A stretch of 64,000 bases of DNA from Natronohydrobacter thiooxidans. Lineage in GTDB: Bacteria; Pseudomonadota; Alphaproteobacteria; Rhodobacterales; Rhodobacteraceae. The stretch lies in assembly GCF_001884735.1 (NCBI RefSeq), contig NZ_MJAP01000035.1, forward strand, positions 1 through 64,000, given 5' to 3'. The position numbers were made by a program, and so were the translations under genes. The notes under the pieces were generated by a model that saw only the letters and a list, made by a program, of their open reading frames with translations, made no database searches and had not been told where the DNA came from. Below, one piece after another: positions 46,728 to 55,004 of this stretch; positions within the stretch are counted from its first letter, which is position 1, and every line of letters begins with the position of its first letter.

Positions 46728-49281
46728 TGATAATGCGCCCCGGCACCACGATCAGCTTGCGCGGCGCAGTGCCGCCCAGAGCCTTGACCACAGCATCATG
46801 CGCAAGCGCCAGTTTTTCAACCTCTTCCTTGCCCATCCCGGCAGGCACCTCGATTTCCGCGCGGCGCTTGCCATTGATTTGGATAGGTAGTGTGATCGTG
46901 TCGCGCACCAGCATGGCCGGATCGGCCTTGGGCCATGCGGCCTGTGCAATCAGGCCCTGACCGCCTTGCATGGTCCAGATTTCCTCGGCCAGATGCGGCA
47001 CCATCGGCGCCATCAATTGTGCAAGGATCCGCATGGAGGTTTTCTGCGCGGCACCGCTGGCTTGCGATTTCGACAGCGTGTTGGTGAAGGCGTAGAGTTC
47101 CGCAATCGCCTTGTTGAAGGCGAAATTCTCGATGGCGCGGGTGCAATCGGCTATCGCGCGATGCATGGCGCGCATCAGGTCGGTATCGGCATCCGACGGC
47201 GTGCCATCCTCCATCACAGCGATCCGGTCCGACAGCGCCCAGACACGGCCCAGGTGCTTGAACGCCGCTTCCGCCCCGGCGCTGGTCCATTCCACATCGC
47301 GTTCGGGGGGGGAGTCGGACATGACGAACCAGCGTGCTGTATCGGCCCCGAAAGCTTCGATGATATTGACCGGATCGACCACATTCTTCTTGGATTTCGA
47401 CATTTTGGCGGAGGGGATGACTGTCACTGCCTCGCCCGTCGTGCGCAGTTTCCCGTCTTCGACATCTTCGGGCAGGTGATACACAGCGCGGCCCTTAGCG
47501 TCGCGCGTCAGGTAAATCTCATGCGTCACCATGCCTTGCGTGAACAGCGCATTGAACGGCTCGGACGCGGATTCGGGCAGATGCCCGGTCTTGACCATCG
47601 CGCGGGCGAAGAAACGCGAATACAAGAGGTGCAGAATCGCATGTTCGATCCCGCCGATATACTGGTCCACATTCATCCAGTAGGCGGCGTCCTCGGCATC
47701 CGTCGGCGTGGCCGCATGGGGCGAGGTGAAGCGGGCGTAATACCAGCTTGAGTCGACAAACGTATCCATCGTGTCCGTTTCGCGCTGCGCCGCGCCGCCG
47801 CATTTTGGGCAGGTGCACTGCCGCCAGGTCGGGTGGCGGTCGAGCGGGTTGCCGGGTTGATCAAACGTCACATCATCGGGCAGGCGAACCGGCAGGTTCT
47901 CCTTAGCCTCTGGCACCACGCCACAGGTCGGGCAATGCACGACCGGAATCGGGCAGCCCCAGTAGCGCTGGCGGCTCAACCCCCAATCGCGCAGGCGGTA
48001 TTGCGTCACGCCGTGGCCTACGCCCTGTGATTCGCAAAAGCTGATCGCGGCCTCGACCGCCTCAAGCCCGGTCTGCTCCTGCTCGCCCGCAAACCCGCGG
48101 ATAAAGCGCACGCGATCCGTCTTGGGCGGCACAAAAGCCGTATCGGTGACGGGGGTTTCATCGTCCAGCGCGACAAAGACATCCGGGTGCGGCAGCCCGT
48201 ATTTCCGCGCGAAATCCAGGTCGCGCTGGTCATGCGCCGGACAGCCGAAAATCGCGCCGGTGCCGTAATCCATCAGGATGAAATTCGCGATATAGACCGG
48301 CAATTCCCATTCATTGTCAAACGGATGGCGCACCGTGATTCCGGTGTCGAAACCCTTTTTCTCGGCCTTCTCCAGCGCTTCTTCCGTGGTGCCGATCCGG
48401 CGGCATTCGGCCACGAAATCCGCCACTTTCGGGTCGTGGCGCTCCAGATGTTTGGCCAGCGGATGATCGGGCGAGATACCGACGAATGACGCCCCCATCA
48501 GCGTATCCGGGCGGGTGGTATAGACCTCGATCCGGTCAAACCCCTCGGGCGCGGCCACGGTCGAGAAGGCGAACTGCAGGCCCCGCGACTGTCCGATCCA
48601 GTTGCGCTGCATCAGGCGCACTTTTTCGGGCCAATGCGCCAGCCCGTCCAAAGCCGCCAGCAATTCCTCGGAATAATCGGAGATCTTGAAGAACCATTGC
48701 GTCAGCTCGCGGCGTTCAACCTCGGCGCCCGAGCGCCAGCCCTTGCCGTCGATCACCTGCTCATTGGCCAGAACCGTCATATCGACCGGATCCCAGTTCA
48801 CCACCGCATTCTTGCGATAGACCAGCCCGGCGGCCAGCATGTCGATGAACATGGCCTGTTGCTGGCCGTAATATTCCGGGTCGCAGGTCGCGAATTCGCG
48901 GCTCCAGTCGATTGACAGACCAAGCGGCTTCATCTGCTCGCGCATCACCGCGATATTGCCATAGGTCCAGTCTTTCGGGTGGCCGCCCTGTTCCATCGCC
49001 GCATTCTCGGCGGGCATGCCGAACGCATCCCAGCCCATCGGATGCAGTACCGAGAAGCCCTGCGCCAGTTTGTAGCGCGCGACCACATCGCCCATCGTGT
49101 AATTGCGTACATGGCCCATATGGATGCGCCCCGACGGATAGGGGAACATCTCCAGCACATAGTATTTCTGCCGCGCGGGATCACGCCGCGCCTTGAACAC
49201 CTCGGCATTGTCCCATGCCTGTTGCCATCTGGATTCAATCCCTTGCGGGCTGTAGCGCGCGTCGCTCTGGCTGGCCATCAT
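46714..49281 (-). CDS. leuS: Leucyl-tRNA synthetase
   Basis: About 855 residues. A class I synthetase with HIGH-type motif YPSGRIHMGHVRNYTMGD near residue 48, KMSKS in SAKMSKSKKNVVDP, and the CP1 editing domain (TTRPDTLMGASFV) in the middle. A zinc-ribbon-like CPTCG and CPKCG pair is also seen. Two adjacent in-frame ATGs (49281 and 49278) follow AGGA at suitable distances; the GTG at 49284 is too close. It begins the leuS-lptE-holA-gst run. Confidence 0.97.
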   Translation of the reverse strand: MMASQSDARYSPQGIESRWQQAWDNAEVFKARRDPARQKYYVLEMFPYPSGRIHMGHVRNYTMGDVVARYKLAQGFSVLHPMGWDAFGMPAENAAMEQGGHPKDWTYGNIAVMREQMKPLGLSIDWSREFATCDPEYYGQQQAMFIDMLAAGLVYRKNAVVNWDPVDMTVLANEQVIDGKGWRSGAEVERRELTQWFFKISDYSEELLAALDGLAHWPEKVRLMQRNWIGQSRGLQFAFSTVAAPEGFDRIEVYTTRPDTLMGASFVGISPDHPLAKHLERHDPKVADFVAECRRIGTTEEALEKAEKKGFDTGITVRHPFDNEWELPVYIANFILMDYGTGAIFGCPAHDQRDLDFARKYGLPHPDVFVALDDETPVTDTAFVPPKTDRVRFIRGFAGEQEQTGLEAVEAAISFCESQGVGHGVTQYRLRDWGLSRQRYWGCPIPVVHCPTCGVVPEAKENLPVRLPDDVTFDQPGNPLDRHPTWRQCTCPKCGGAAQRETDTMDTFVDSSWYYARFTSPHAATPTDAEDAAYWMNVDQYIGGIEHAILHLLYSRFFARAMVKTGHLPESASEPFNALFTQGMVTHEIYLTRDAKGRAVYHLPEDVEDGKLRTTGEAVTVIPSAKMSKSKKNVVDPVNIIEAFGADTARWFVMSDSPPERDVEWTSAGAEAAFKHLGRVWALSDRIAVMEDGTPSDADTDLMRAMHRAIADCTRAIENFAFNKAIAELYAFTNTLSKSQASGAAQKTSMRILAQLMAPMVPHLAEEIWTMQGGQGLIAQAAWPKADPAMLVRDTITLPIQINGKRRAEIEVPAGMGKEEVEKLALAHDAVVKALGGTAPRKLIVVPGRIINVVV

Positions 49282-49301
49282 CACATTCCTGCATCAAGTC
49301 A

Positions 49302-49330
49302 TGAAAAAGCCGGGCGCTACCGGCCCGGCT
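49302..49330 (-). terminator. Terminator between the DUF3576 gene and leuS
   Basis: An 8-bp stem AGCCGGGC (49308-49315) and GCCCGGCT (49323-49330) with a 7-base loop is followed on the minus strand by TTTTCATG, a run of five Ts counting the end of the stem. It lies 45 bp after the DUF3576 stop codon, so leuS must have its own promoter or depend on read-through. Confidence 0.85.
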
Positions 49331-49374
49331 CTCTTAGCGCCCGCAGGGGGCAAGGTCCAGATCACGAGGCGGAG

Positions 49375-49884
49375 TTACAGGCCCCGGTCCCGAATCCTCA
49401 GTTGCCGCGCCCGCGTCAGGATCGCGTCTTCCACCGCGCGGATGGTTTCGCGGCTGGCCGGGCCACCCGAGGTCATCAGCGCCACATTCAAAGAGCGCGC
49501 ATCCAGCGCCGGGTCATTGATCAGGACCGCAGCACGGTAAGCCCGCCCGCCCCCCGGCGGCGTCCCGAAGCCCGTGACGATCACGCCAGAGAACGGGTCC
49601 ACCGATTGCACCGGCAGGAAATTCAGCACCTCAAGCGAGGCGTTCCACAGATATTTGTTGACCTCGACCGTTACATTCGGCGGTTGGGCATTCGAGAACA
49701 GATCCCAGACCGTCGATTGCCGGGACGCCCCGCCAGAGCGATCACGTTCATGGATTTCAGCGCTCGCGGCGCGCGACCGCTCGCCCCCCTGAAAGAAATT
49801 CCCGAACCCGCCCCCGCCGCAGCCCGACAGGACCAGAACCAGCCCGAACATGGCGGCAATGCGCGACGCGCCTTTATATGTCAT
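49375..49884 (-). CDS. DUF3576 domain lipoprotein
   Basis: 169 residues. A signal peptide ends in a lipobox LVLSGC (Cys22), followed by a Gly-rich stretch and a polar linker. The C-terminal domain, with TVWDLFSNAQPPNVTVEVNK and SVDPFSGVIVTGFGTPPGG, matches the alphaproteobacterial DUF3576 family. It is likely anchored in the outer membrane, function unknown. It lies 93 bp upstream of leuS with a terminator between, and is divergent from the porin gene. Confidence 0.9.
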   Translation of the reverse strand: MTYKGASRIAAMFGLVLVLSGCGGGGFGNFFQGGERSRAASAEIHERDRSGGASRQSTVWDLFSNAQPPNVTVEVNKYLWNASLEVLNFLPVQSVDPFSGVIVTGFGTPPGGGRAYRAAVLINDPALDARSLNVALMTSGGPASRETIRAVEDAILTRARQLRIRDRGL

Positions 49885-50094
49885 TGCAAAGTTCCCTCGT
49901 CAAAGCTGCACCTTGTCTAACTTGATAAGTGGCATGGAACAAGAGTGTAGCGCGCGGATCCCGGCCCCGTCTCCCGCGCATGTCCTGTCGCTTGCATCCG
50001 GGGCGTGACAAATCTGCATCATTTCTGACCGGTTCAAACCAGTCGTCCCGCTTTGTCTTGAAAAACACCCCCAAAAGGATGAAACAGGCTCAGA

Positions 50095-50119
50095 CCTCGC
50101 CGGATTTGGTGAGGCGAGG
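50095..50119 (+). other. Hairpin in the porin leader
   Basis: CCTCGCC (50095-50101) and GGCGAGG (50113-50119) form a 7-bp stem with an 11-base loop 25 bp before the porin ATG. It may stabilise the mRNA or be a target site for a small RNA. Both roles are inference. Confidence 0.4.
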
Positions 50120-50144
50120 AACTCCTTACACAACGAGGGAAAAA

Positions 50145-51047
50145 ATGAAAAAGCTTCTTCTTGCTTCGACCGCTCTGGTCCTGTCGGCAGGCGTTGCAGC
50201 AGCAGATGTCGCTCTGTCGGGCGACGCATGGATGGGTCTGCGTTACAACAATGCACTGCCTGCGAACAAGACCCAGATGGTCAGCCGCGCACGCGTCACC
50301 TTCACCCTGTCGGGCGAAACCGATGGCGGCCTGGCATTTGGCGGTTCGTTCCGCGCTGACGGCGCCACGGCAGCCGCTACCGAAGCCAACATGTCGCAAG
50401 GGTCGGTGTTTATTTCCGGCGACTTCGGCAAGCTGACGATGGGCGATGTTGACTCGGCGCTCGAAGCTACCTGGTTCCGCACCCGTCATATTGGCGTGCT
50501 GGAAGGCGCTGGTGGATCGCGTGCATCTGCTCTGGGCTCAGCAACGACTGGCGCACTGTATGAATACTCGCTCGACGGTCTGAAAGTTGCTTTGGGCGCT
50601 GGCCAGCTGAATAACACCTCGCAGAACCTGTCGGTCGGCGTTCAGTACAAGATGGACGGCTTCGGTGGTGCGCTTGGCTACGAGCGTGTGAAAGGCGCTG
50701 GTGACCACGCACTGCTCAGCGTTGAAGGTGGCTTCGAGGGCATCACCGCGCGCGCATTCTACGGTCGCCTGAAAGTGAACGCTGGTCAGACTCTGGCCGG
50801 GATCGCTGGGGGTGCAACAGGCACGACAGCAAAACAGTACGGTGTAGACGTGCACGGGTCCTTTGACGAAATCGGTGTGCAGGCTCGCGCGAAGCGCGGT
50901 TTTGCAGGTGAAAACCACCTCGGTCTGGGTGTAACCTACGACCTGGGCGGCGGTGCCAAAGTTGGTGCCAGCGTCAATCGTGTGTCCGCGTTTGGTGTAA
51001 ACCCACGCACCACCACGGCTGACTTTGGTCTGGCCTTCACGTTCTGA
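50145..51047 (+). CDS. Outer-membrane porin
   Basis: 300 residues from the ATG at 50145 with GAGGGA upstream. A signal peptide (MKKLLLASTALVLSAGVAAA) precedes a 16-strand-type barrel of the Gram-negative porin family (Pfam PF13609-like, as in Rhodobacter). Strands alternate through the whole length and the chain ends ADFGLAFTF, with the terminal phenylalanine used by the BAM complex. Codon use is richer in GCT, GGT and CTG than its neighbours, as in very highly expressed genes. A strong terminator follows. Confidence 0.93.
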   Translation: MKKLLLASTALVLSAGVAAADVALSGDAWMGLRYNNALPANKTQMVSRARVTFTLSGETDGGLAFGGSFRADGATAAATEANMSQGSVFISGDFGKLTMGDVDSALEATWFRTRHIGVLEGAGGSRASALGSATTGALYEYSLDGLKVALGAGQLNNTSQNLSVGVQYKMDGFGGALGYERVKGAGDHALLSVEGGFEGITARAFYGRLKVNAGQTLAGIAGGATGTTAKQYGVDVHGSFDEIGVQARAKRGFAGENHLGLGVTYDLGGGAKVGASVNRVSAFGVNPRTTTADFGLAFTF

Positions 51048-51069
51048 TCCCTCACAGGATCAGTTGCGG

Positions 51070-51105
51070 AAAGAGCGGGCTTTTGCCCGCTCTTTTCTTT
51101 TTGTT
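51070..51105 (+). terminator. Rho-independent terminator after the porin gene
   Basis: A perfect 11-bp stem AAAGAGCGGGC (51070-51080) and GCCCGCTCTTT (51085-51095) with loop TTTT is followed by TCTTTTTG. It lies 22 bp after the porin stop codon. Confidence 0.95.
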
Positions 51106-51175
51106 CTCGCCGCTCTTTTCCCGCAGATCGTTCTGACCTAAAACAAGGCATCAATAACGGTCCAAGGTCCTGCGC

Positions 51176-51316
51176 ATGTTTACACGCCTGCCCCTCGTCC
51201 TGATCCTTGCCGCGAGCCTTCTGGCGGCCTGCGAAACCACCTCTGCTGCGCTCGATGGTGTCGGCGGTGTCTTTGTCGGGGCTGGGCAGGACGTTCGCAG
51301 CCTGAACCGGCGTTAG
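51176..51316 (+). CDS. Entericidin-like small lipoprotein
   Basis: 46 residues. A short signal sequence ends in the lipobox LLAAC (Cys19), and the mature peptide CETTSAALDGVGGVFVGAGQ has the Thr/Gly-rich pattern with a late Asp typical of entericidin A/B. Entericidins are small envelope lipoproteins of uncertain role, in E. coli linked to stationary phase. It lies 5 bp before the truncated porin-like ORF. A ribosome-binding site (AAGG) is weak. Confidence 0.75.
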   Translation: MFTRLPLVLILAASLLAACETTSAALDGVGGVFVGAGQDVRSLNRR

Positions 51317-51320
51317 GATC

Positions 51321-51605
51321 ATGCTGAGCGCCGTCCTGTTTCTCCTGCTGAGCACGGCGCCCGCCGCCGCCCAGAACGCTGGTCCAACCGTGTCGGGTGA
51401 CGCGCGCATGGGACTGGTCTGGCAATCGCAGCCCGATTGGGCGGGCCAGCGCGAGAACGGGATACGCATGACCAGCCGGGCCCGCCTGAAATTTCAGTTC
51501 ACCGGCGAAACCGATGGCGGGTTGCGCTATGGCGCGAATTTCAAGCTGGATCAGAACAAGGACAGACCATCCCGGCCACAGGTTTTCCTTGGTGGCGGTT
51601 CCTGA
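51321..51605 (+). CDS. Truncated porin-like protein (possible pseudogene remnant)
   Basis: 94 residues. A signal peptide (MLSAVLFLLLSTAPAAAQ) is followed by about 75 residues clearly like the start of the full porin 1.2 kb upstream: VSGDARMGLVW and MTSRARLKFQFTGETDGGL against LSGDAWMGLRY and MVSRARVTFTLSGETDGGL. It stops after three or four strands, far too short for a barrel. Five bases after its stop the yggS gene begins. It may be a duplication remnant cut off by yggS or a kept small secreted protein. The ribosome-binding site is poor. Confidence 0.6.
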   Translation: MLSAVLFLLLSTAPAAAQNAGPTVSGDARMGLVWQSQPDWAGQRENGIRMTSRARLKFQFTGETDGGLRYGANFKLDQNKDRPSRPQVFLGGGS

Positions 51606-51609
51606 GCGC

Positions 51610-52257
51610 ATGTCCCTGACCGATATTCAGACCCGCATCTCGCAAGCCGAAGCCCGCGCAGAACGCGCGCCCGGCTCTGTGCATCTGATCGCTGTCTCCA
51701 AGGAGCAGCCCGAATCGCATGTGCTGCCGATACTGGAATCGGGCCACAGGGTATTTGGCGAGAATCGCGTGCAGGAAGCGGTCGGAAAATGGCCTGCATG
51801 GCAAGAGCGCTTCGGCAAGGTCGAGCTGCACCTGCTCGGCCCGCTTCAGACCAACAAGGCGCGGCAGGCCATGGCGCTCTTTCAGGTGATCCATTCGCTC
51901 GACCGCCCCAAGCTCGCCCGGACGCTGGCGCGGCTGGCGCAGGAGACTGGCGCCTGCCCGCAGCTTTTCATTCAGGTCAATACCGGCGCAGAGCCGCAAA
52001 AGGCCGGGATACTGCAGCCTGACACTGACGGGTTCATCGCGGAGTGCCGCTCCCTCGACCTGCCGGTGATCGGATTGATGTGCATCCCGCCGGTCGAGGC
52101 CGATCCCGCGCCACATTTTGAACAGCTGGCCGCGATGGCGCGGCGCAATGATCTGCCCTGCCTGTCGATGGGCATGTCCGATGATTTTGAAACCGCCATC
52201 GCCCATGGGGCCACCCATGTCCGGGTCGGTTCCGCAATCTTTGGTGCGCGCGGATAG
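51610..52257 (+). CDS. YggS-family pyridoxal phosphate homeostasis protein
   Basis: 215 residues from the ATG at 51610 (MSLTDIQTRISQAEARA). The alanine-racemase-like TIM barrel has the PLP lysine in LIAVSKEQP near residue 30, FGENRVQEA, HLLGPLQTNK and SMGMSDDFETAIAHGATHVRVG, the family signature. YggS/PLPBP proteins bind PLP without known catalytic activity and keep vitamin B6 and amino acid pools in balance. It follows the truncated porin-like ORF by 4 bp. Confidence 0.93.
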   Translation: MSLTDIQTRISQAEARAERAPGSVHLIAVSKEQPESHVLPILESGHRVFGENRVQEAVGKWPAWQERFGKVELHLLGPLQTNKARQAMALFQVIHSLDRPKLARTLARLAQETGACPQLFIQVNTGAEPQKAGILQPDTDGFIAECRSLDLPVIGLMCIPPVEADPAPHFEQLAAMARRNDLPCLSMGMSDDFETAIAHGATHVRVGSAIFGARG

Positions 52258-52267
52258 GTGGCGGCTG

Positions 52268-52777
52268 TCAGCGGGCCAGAGTTTCGGGGACGATCAGGCG
52301 GGTCTGATAGTGGATCATGGGCGCAATCCTGTGCAAATCCGCGCGGTCCAGACCAATACATCCTGCGGTCGGATAGCCCGGCCTGCGCCATTGGTGAATG
52401 AAGATCGCGGATCCCCGCCCGCGCTGTGCCAAGGGCCAGTTCCAGTCGGTGATGATGACAAGATCATAGAGCGGATCGGCCCGGCGCAGGCATTCGTGAC
52501 TATGCCCATAGGGCGCGCGCACCATCAGGTTATAGTCCTTTTGGGACACGTCATCCGACCACAGATCGCGCGGGCGGATCGGTACGGCCCAATCGGCTGG
52601 CCGCGCCATCCGGTCAGCCCGATAGAGCATTCCGACCAGCCGGTGCACCCCCACTGGCGTTGCCCCGTCGCCTTCGCGCTTGTCGGCACGCACGCCGCCG
52701 CGCCCGATGCTGCAGGGCCAGAGCCGGCCCATGAAGCGCAACCCTTGCCGGGTCAGAACCATGTCGAACCGGGTCAT
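52268..52777 (-). CDS. L,D-transpeptidase (YkuD) family protein
   Basis: 169 residues with the YkuD catalytic motif: IFIHQWRRPGYPTAGCIGL has the histidine and the nucleophilic cysteine about 14 residues apart. The N-terminal half is strand-rich with GRGGVRADKREGDGATPVG, seen in the cytoplasmic or periplasmic DUF-type members. There is no clear signal peptide, which is unusual for a peptidoglycan cross-linker, so the true start or export route is uncertain. It is convergent with yggS, 10 bp apart, and lies downstream of ribA. Confidence 0.85.
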   Translation of the reverse strand: MTRFDMVLTRQGLRFMGRLWPCSIGRGGVRADKREGDGATPVGVHRLVGMLYRADRMARPADWAVPIRPRDLWSDDVSQKDYNLMVRAPYGHSHECLRRADPLYDLVIITDWNWPLAQRGRGSAIFIHQWRRPGYPTAGCIGLDRADLHRIAPMIHYQTRLIVPETLAR

Positions 52778-52850
52778 TGCGCGCCCCCGCCAGACGCCCG
52801 CGAAGCGTGCAAGGGCGGGTGGGTGCGCACGCTGAGCGGGCGCTCCCCCC

Positions 52851-53933
52851 TCACAGCAAATGCCCCGATTTCAGCGCCTTGGTCGCCAGATAGGCCCGGT
52901 TCTCCTCGGTCGCGCCCACATGCAGCGGGACGCGCTCGATCACCTGCAAACCATGATCATTCAGCATCTCCACCTTGCGGGGATTGTTCGTCAGCAACCG
53001 CACCTGCGAAAATCCCATCTTGCGCAAAAGCCCGGCCCCCACGCGAAAATCGCGCTCATCATCCTCGAATCCCAGCCGGTGATTGGCCTCGACCGTATCG
53101 AACCCCTGATCCTGCAGCGAATAGGCGCGCATCTTGTTGGCCAGACCGATCCCACGCCCTTCCTGATTGAGATAAAGCAACACACCTGCCCCCTCGCGCC
53201 CCATCTGCGCCAGTGCCGCACGCAGTTGCGGCCCGCAATCACATTTCAGCGATCCGAGCACATCGCCGGTGAAACAGGCCGAATGCAGGCGCGCGAGCAC
53301 CGGAGCGCGCCGGTCCGGCTGGCCGATCTCGATGGCATAATGCTCGACCCCGCCATCTTCGGGGCGGAAGACATGCACCCGTCCGGCTTTGGCGGCCTCC
53401 ATCGGCAGGCGTGCCGAGACCACGGGCGCGAATTCGCTTTCCCGTGCCAATTCCCGTGCCAGCACCTCGGCCTGAACTTCGGTCAGATCCGGCATGCGCG
53501 TATTCTCTGGCACGGGCAACATTAGTGCCGCAGGCAAGAGCTGTGCCGATTTCACCAGGGCCAGGCCGACCCGCGCAAGACCGGCATCCCCGTCGCGCAA
53601 GCTCTTGAGCGGGCCTTTCATCGGCACCCGCAGATCATCTGCCGGATCCGCGACAGCGCGCAGCCATCTGCAATCCGCATCCTCCGGCACGATGATCCGC
53701 GCCAGATCACCATCATAGGCGCGGGCCTTCAGCGTCTCGGCGCGGTGCTGGGTGATCGCCAGCACCAACCCCTGCGCCAGTTCGCGCATCTCGTTCAACC
53801 GTGCAGGCGTCAGCACTTCGGCCGCCACCAGAATCGCCCGGTCGGGGCCGTCAGACAGAACAACCGGCACGCCGAGCCGTAAGTCGGCGCGGGCGCGGTT
53901 GATCCTTTCGATCGGGGTCAGGCCGAATAGCAT
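52851..53933 (-). CDS. ribA: GTP cyclohydrolase II with degenerate N-terminal domain
   Basis: 360 residues. The C-terminal ~190 residues are GTP cyclohydrolase II, the first step of riboflavin synthesis, with zinc ligands in HSACFTGDVLGSLKCDC and catalytic LYLNQEGRGIGL, and the end block RLLTNNPRKVEML. The N-terminal ~165 residues sit where RibBA enzymes have DHBP synthase, but the acidic metal motif (DDEDRENEGD in active enzymes) is missing; here the region reads PVVLSDGPDRAILVAAE. It therefore probably lacks RibB activity, and a separate ribB should exist elsewhere. Confidence 0.92.
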   Translation of the reverse strand: MLFGLTPIERINRARADLRLGVPVVLSDGPDRAILVAAEVLTPARLNEMRELAQGLVLAITQHRAETLKARAYDGDLARIIVPEDADCRWLRAVADPADDLRVPMKGPLKSLRDGDAGLARVGLALVKSAQLLPAALMLPVPENTRMPDLTEVQAEVLARELARESEFAPVVSARLPMEAAKAGRVHVFRPEDGGVEHYAIEIGQPDRRAPVLARLHSACFTGDVLGSLKCDCGPQLRAALAQMGREGAGVLLYLNQEGRGIGLANKMRAYSLQDQGFDTVEANHRLGFEDDERDFRVGAGLLRKMGFSQVRLLTNNPRKVEMLNDHGLQVIERVPLHVGATEENRAYLATKALKSGHLL

Positions 53934-54095
53934 AGGTCAGGCTCCGGGTAAGGCAGGTCCAGATGTAGACTGCCGATGCAGGAATTGAAACAATCCAGCG
54001 CCCTGCGACACGTCCGCGTGAGTCTTTTGTTGCAAATCTTGCAGCCCCCCCAAGCGGGACTCATCTTCACATCAGTAACACGAAAGGGTGACCCT

Positions 54096-54782
54096 ATGGC
54101 GAAGCTGAACAAGATTCTTCTGGTGGATGATGACGATGATCTGCGCGAGGCGCTGTCCGAACAACTGGTGCTGACCGATGAATTCGACGTGTTCGAGGCC
54201 GCCAACGGGGCCGAGGCGATGGAACAGGTCCGCGCCGGACAGTTCGACATGGCCATTCTCGATGTCGGCCTGCCGGACACGGACGGGCGCGAATTGTGCA
54301 AGCGGATGCGCAAGGCCGGGTTCAAATCGCCCGTCATCATGCTGACGGGCCACGATTCTGATGCCGATACGATCCTTGGGCTGGATTCCGGGGCGAATGA
54401 TTATATCACCAAACCGTTCAAGCTGCCGGTTCTTCTGGCCCGTTTGCGCGCGCAGTTGCGCCAGCATGAACAGTCGGAGAATGCTGTCTTTCAGCTTGGT
54501 CCCTATCTGTTCAAACCCGCCCAGAAAATGCTGGTGGATGAGAACGACCGCAAGATCCGACTGACGGAAAAGGAAACCAACATATTGAAATTCCTCTATC
54601 GCGCACCCGAAGGTGTCGTGCCGCGCGATGTGCTCTTGCATGAGGTCTGGGGCTATAATGCGGGCGTGACGACGCATACGCTGGAGACCCATATCTACCG
54701 CCTGCGTCAGAAAATTGAACCCGATCCGTCGAATGTCTCGCTTCTCGTGACCGAGTCGGGCGGCTATCGTCTGGCCTCATGA
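54096..54782 (+). CDS. OmpR/PhoB-family response regulator (CenR-like)
   Basis: 228 residues from the ATG at 54096. The receiver domain has the acidic pocket LLVDDDDDL, the phospho-acceptor aspartate in MAILDVGLPDTDG near residue 54, and the lysine in YITKPF. The C-terminal winged helix contains LTEKETNILKFLYRAPEG and HIYRLRQKIEPDP. The receiver, with LREALSEQLVLTDEFDVFEA, resembles CenR, the essential envelope regulator of Caulobacter and Rhodobacter; orthology is likely but unproven. No histidine kinase gene is adjacent, which fits CenR. Confidence 0.88.
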   Translation: MAKLNKILLVDDDDDLREALSEQLVLTDEFDVFEAANGAEAMEQVRAGQFDMAILDVGLPDTDGRELCKRMRKAGFKSPVIMLTGHDSDADTILGLDSGANDYITKPFKLPVLLARLRAQLRQHEQSENAVFQLGPYLFKPAQKMLVDENDRKIRLTEKETNILKFLYRAPEGVVPRDVLLHEVWGYNAGVTTHTLETHIYRLRQKIEPDPSNVSLLVTESGGYRLAS

Positions 54783-54838
54783 ACAGGCCAAATGCGCCTT
54801 ATTGTTGCCAATCTTGTAGGTAATGATACACTTATAAG

Positions 54839-54933
54839 GCGATTGTTCTTCGACATAACCTTCCCTTTGCGCCGGGGTAATGGCGCATCCTCCTCCCTGT
54901 TGGACTGTCCGGGCTTTTTGCCCGGACTTTTTT
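54839..54933 (+). ncRNA. Candidate small RNA with CCTCCTCCC anti-Shine-Dalgarno motif
   Basis: A stretch of about 95 bases holds hairpin TGCGCC/GGCGCA (54868-54873 and 54882-54887), then the exact motif CCTCCTCCC (54889-54897) in a single-stranded linker, then terminator hairpin GTCCGGGC/GCCCGGAC (54907-54927) with six Ts. The CCUCCUCCC motif defines the CcsR and cuckoo families of alphaproteobacterial trans-acting RNAs. Upstream lie CTTGTAG (54813) and CTTATA (54831), a possible heat-shock sigma promoter, or TTGTTG and TGATAC. It could also be a 3' UTR product of the response regulator mRNA. Boundaries are estimates. Confidence 0.55.
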
Positions 54934-54935
54934 CT
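54907..54935 (+). terminator. Rho-independent terminator between the response regulator and xthA
   Basis: Perfect 8-bp stem GTCCGGGC (54907-54914) and GCCCGGAC (54920-54927), loop of five Ts, followed by TTTTTTCT. It lies 125 bp past the response regulator stop, an unusually long 3' region that holds the candidate small RNA. Confidence 0.95.
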
Positions 54936-55004
54936 ATCTCCATTGCCCTTGTCGCCTTGGCCCTGTCATGCCACTAAGACCCGCTTTCGACGGGAGACAA
55001 ATCT

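Noticed and set aside
50025..50050. GGTTCAAACC resembling a tRNA T-loop
   Set aside because: The flanks do not form a T-stem and no acceptor or anticodon arm is nearby; it lies in the porin upstream region.
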